64,000 bases of DNA from positions 343,863 to 407,862 of the forward strand of contig PGXY01000003.1 of NCBI GenBank assembly GCA_002839375.1, read 5' to 3'. The translations under genes and the position numbers were made by a program. The DNA is from Spirochaetae bacterium HGW-Spirochaetae-1 (GTDB taxonomy: Bacteria > Spirochaetota > UBA4802 > UBA5550). The notes beneath the pieces were generated by a model. That model was not told the DNA's origin, searched no databases, and saw only the letters and a program-made list of their open reading frames with translations. Shown one piece after another: positions 63,426-64,000 of the stretch. Within the stretch, counting starts at the first letter, position 1. Each line of letters opens with the position of its first letter.

Positions 63426-64000
63426 ATGGCTGTGCTAAAATCTCAGAACCTCGCTTATGAAATAGCGGAACATCTATCGGGCAGGATTATCAGGATGGAG
63501 TTGGGCTCCGGTGAACGTCTGATCGAATCAAAAATAGCTAAAGATCTCGACGTAAGCCAGAGTTCCGTCCGTGAGGCCCTGCGCATCCTTGAAAAAAACG
63601 GCCTGGTTGAAATAAACCAGAGACGGGGCACCTATGTAACGGAATTATCCATATCGAATATCGATATCATGTATGATATCGTTTCGGAGCTCTACGCGCT
63701 GCTTATACGAAAAGCCATGGAGCGCAAAACAGAGCTCTACATTAAAGAAATTCTTGAGGTCTTTAAAAAACTCGAGATATCGGCAAAGAATAATGATGTG
63801 GAAAACTACTTCAATAACATATTCGAAATCGCCATGGTAGCCCTCAGGGCCGTAGACAGCTCCCTGCTGAAAAATATCATCACCGATCTGTGGCCCAACA
63901 AGCGCAGGGTCGAATATATGACCCTGAAATACCGGAAAGACGAACTGTTAAAGAACCTGAAATATTTCAAGCAGCTGGAAAAATACATGCTGGAAGCCAA
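63426..64000 (+). CDS. GntR-family (FadR/FCD-like) regulator (3' partial)
   Basis: Regulator whose first 191 codons are in the window; the gene runs past the end. Winged helix at the N-terminus: IIRMELGSGERLIESKIAKDLDVSQSSVREALRILEKNGLVEINQRRGTYV (in pieces). A helical effector domain follows (IVSELYALLIRKAMERKTELYIKEI...), typical of the FCD branch, which often senses acids or acyl-CoA. ATG at 63426 has AGGAG ten bases upstream. Divergent from the aldehyde dehydrogenase, which it may control. Confidence 0.88.
   Translation, partial: MAVLKSQNLAYEIAEHLSGRIIRMELGSGERLIESKIAKDLDVSQSSVREALRILEKNGLVEINQRRGTYVTELSISNIDIMYDIVSELYALLIRKAMERKTELYIKEILEVFKKLEISAKNNDVENYFNNIFEIAMVALRAVDSSLLKNIITDLWPNKRRVEYMTLKYRKDELLKNLKYFKQLEKYMLEA

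Overview
The window reads as an ordinary chromosomal segment of a Gram-negative bacterium of roughly 50 percent GC. It carries many lipoproteins, outer-membrane-type proteins, membrane-bound chemotaxis receptors and STAS/ATPase signalling proteins. The Bat (aerotolerance) operon, a surface protein with LA_2272-like repeats, a very long PlsB-type acyltransferase and the receptor set resemble Spirochaetota of the Leptospira side. This placement is an inference from family resemblance; no rRNA gene is present to confirm it. The metabolism suggested is at least partly anaerobic and redox-flexible: tungsten-type aldehyde ferredoxin oxidoreductase with a MoaD-like partner, a ferredoxin-linked thioredoxin reductase subunit with a glutaredoxin, a ferredoxin-fused aldo/keto reductase, iron alcohol dehydrogenases, an aldehyde dehydrogenase and an acyl-CoA synthetase.

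Layout. 0-8 kb: the end of a LysR regulator, then a seven-gene minus-strand operon moxR - DUF58 - membrane protein - batA - batB - batC - batD. 8-15 kb: a lipoprotein, class II fructose-bisphosphate aldolase, a minimal M50 protease, a repeat surface protein, a DUF2271 lipoprotein, the glutaredoxin/FTR pair and a TauE-type permease. 14.6-17 kb: a membrane PAS-GGDEF-EAL protein. 17.0-20.1 kb: an AT-rich, apparently foreign island bounded by inverted copies of a complex repeat. It holds a DUF2283 gene with a broken partner, a small membrane protein, an IS3 transposase remnant and an ankyrin lipoprotein. 20.3-25.7 kb: a three-gene operon of a degenerate iron-ADH paralogue, an SCP2-like protein and a canonical iron-ADH, then an acyl-CoA synthetase. 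26-37.5 kb: leuB, two chemotaxis receptors, an anion permease, class III fructose-bisphosphatase, a beta-barrel protein and the MoaD/AOR pair. 37.5-44.5 kb: plsB behind a STAS gene, tRNA-Pro, an RsbW-like ATPase, a lipoprotein, a receptor and another STAS gene. 44.5-50.2 kb: gpmI, a cupin, a lipoprotein, divergent mobB/mobA, purF and tRNA-Trp. 50.4-57 kb: a zinc dehydrogenase / split transketolase / tandem SCP2 / epimerase operon, a MarR regulator and a CvfB-like protein. 57-64 kb: a three-repeat protein of unknown function, a metallo-beta-lactamase-fold hydrolase coupled to the aldo/keto reductase, a TetR regulator, an aldehyde dehydrogenase and the start of a GntR regulator.

The points most worth following are the degenerate iron-ADH paired with an SCP2-like protein, the dehydrogenase-transketolase-SCP2 operon with strong palindromes in its promoter, matching palindromes in front of tetR and the aldo/keto reductase, the STAS-plsB operon, the repeat-bounded AT-rich island, and the three-repeat protein at 57.3-58.1 kb. 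No CRISPR array, rRNA operon, replication origin or complete insertion sequence was seen.
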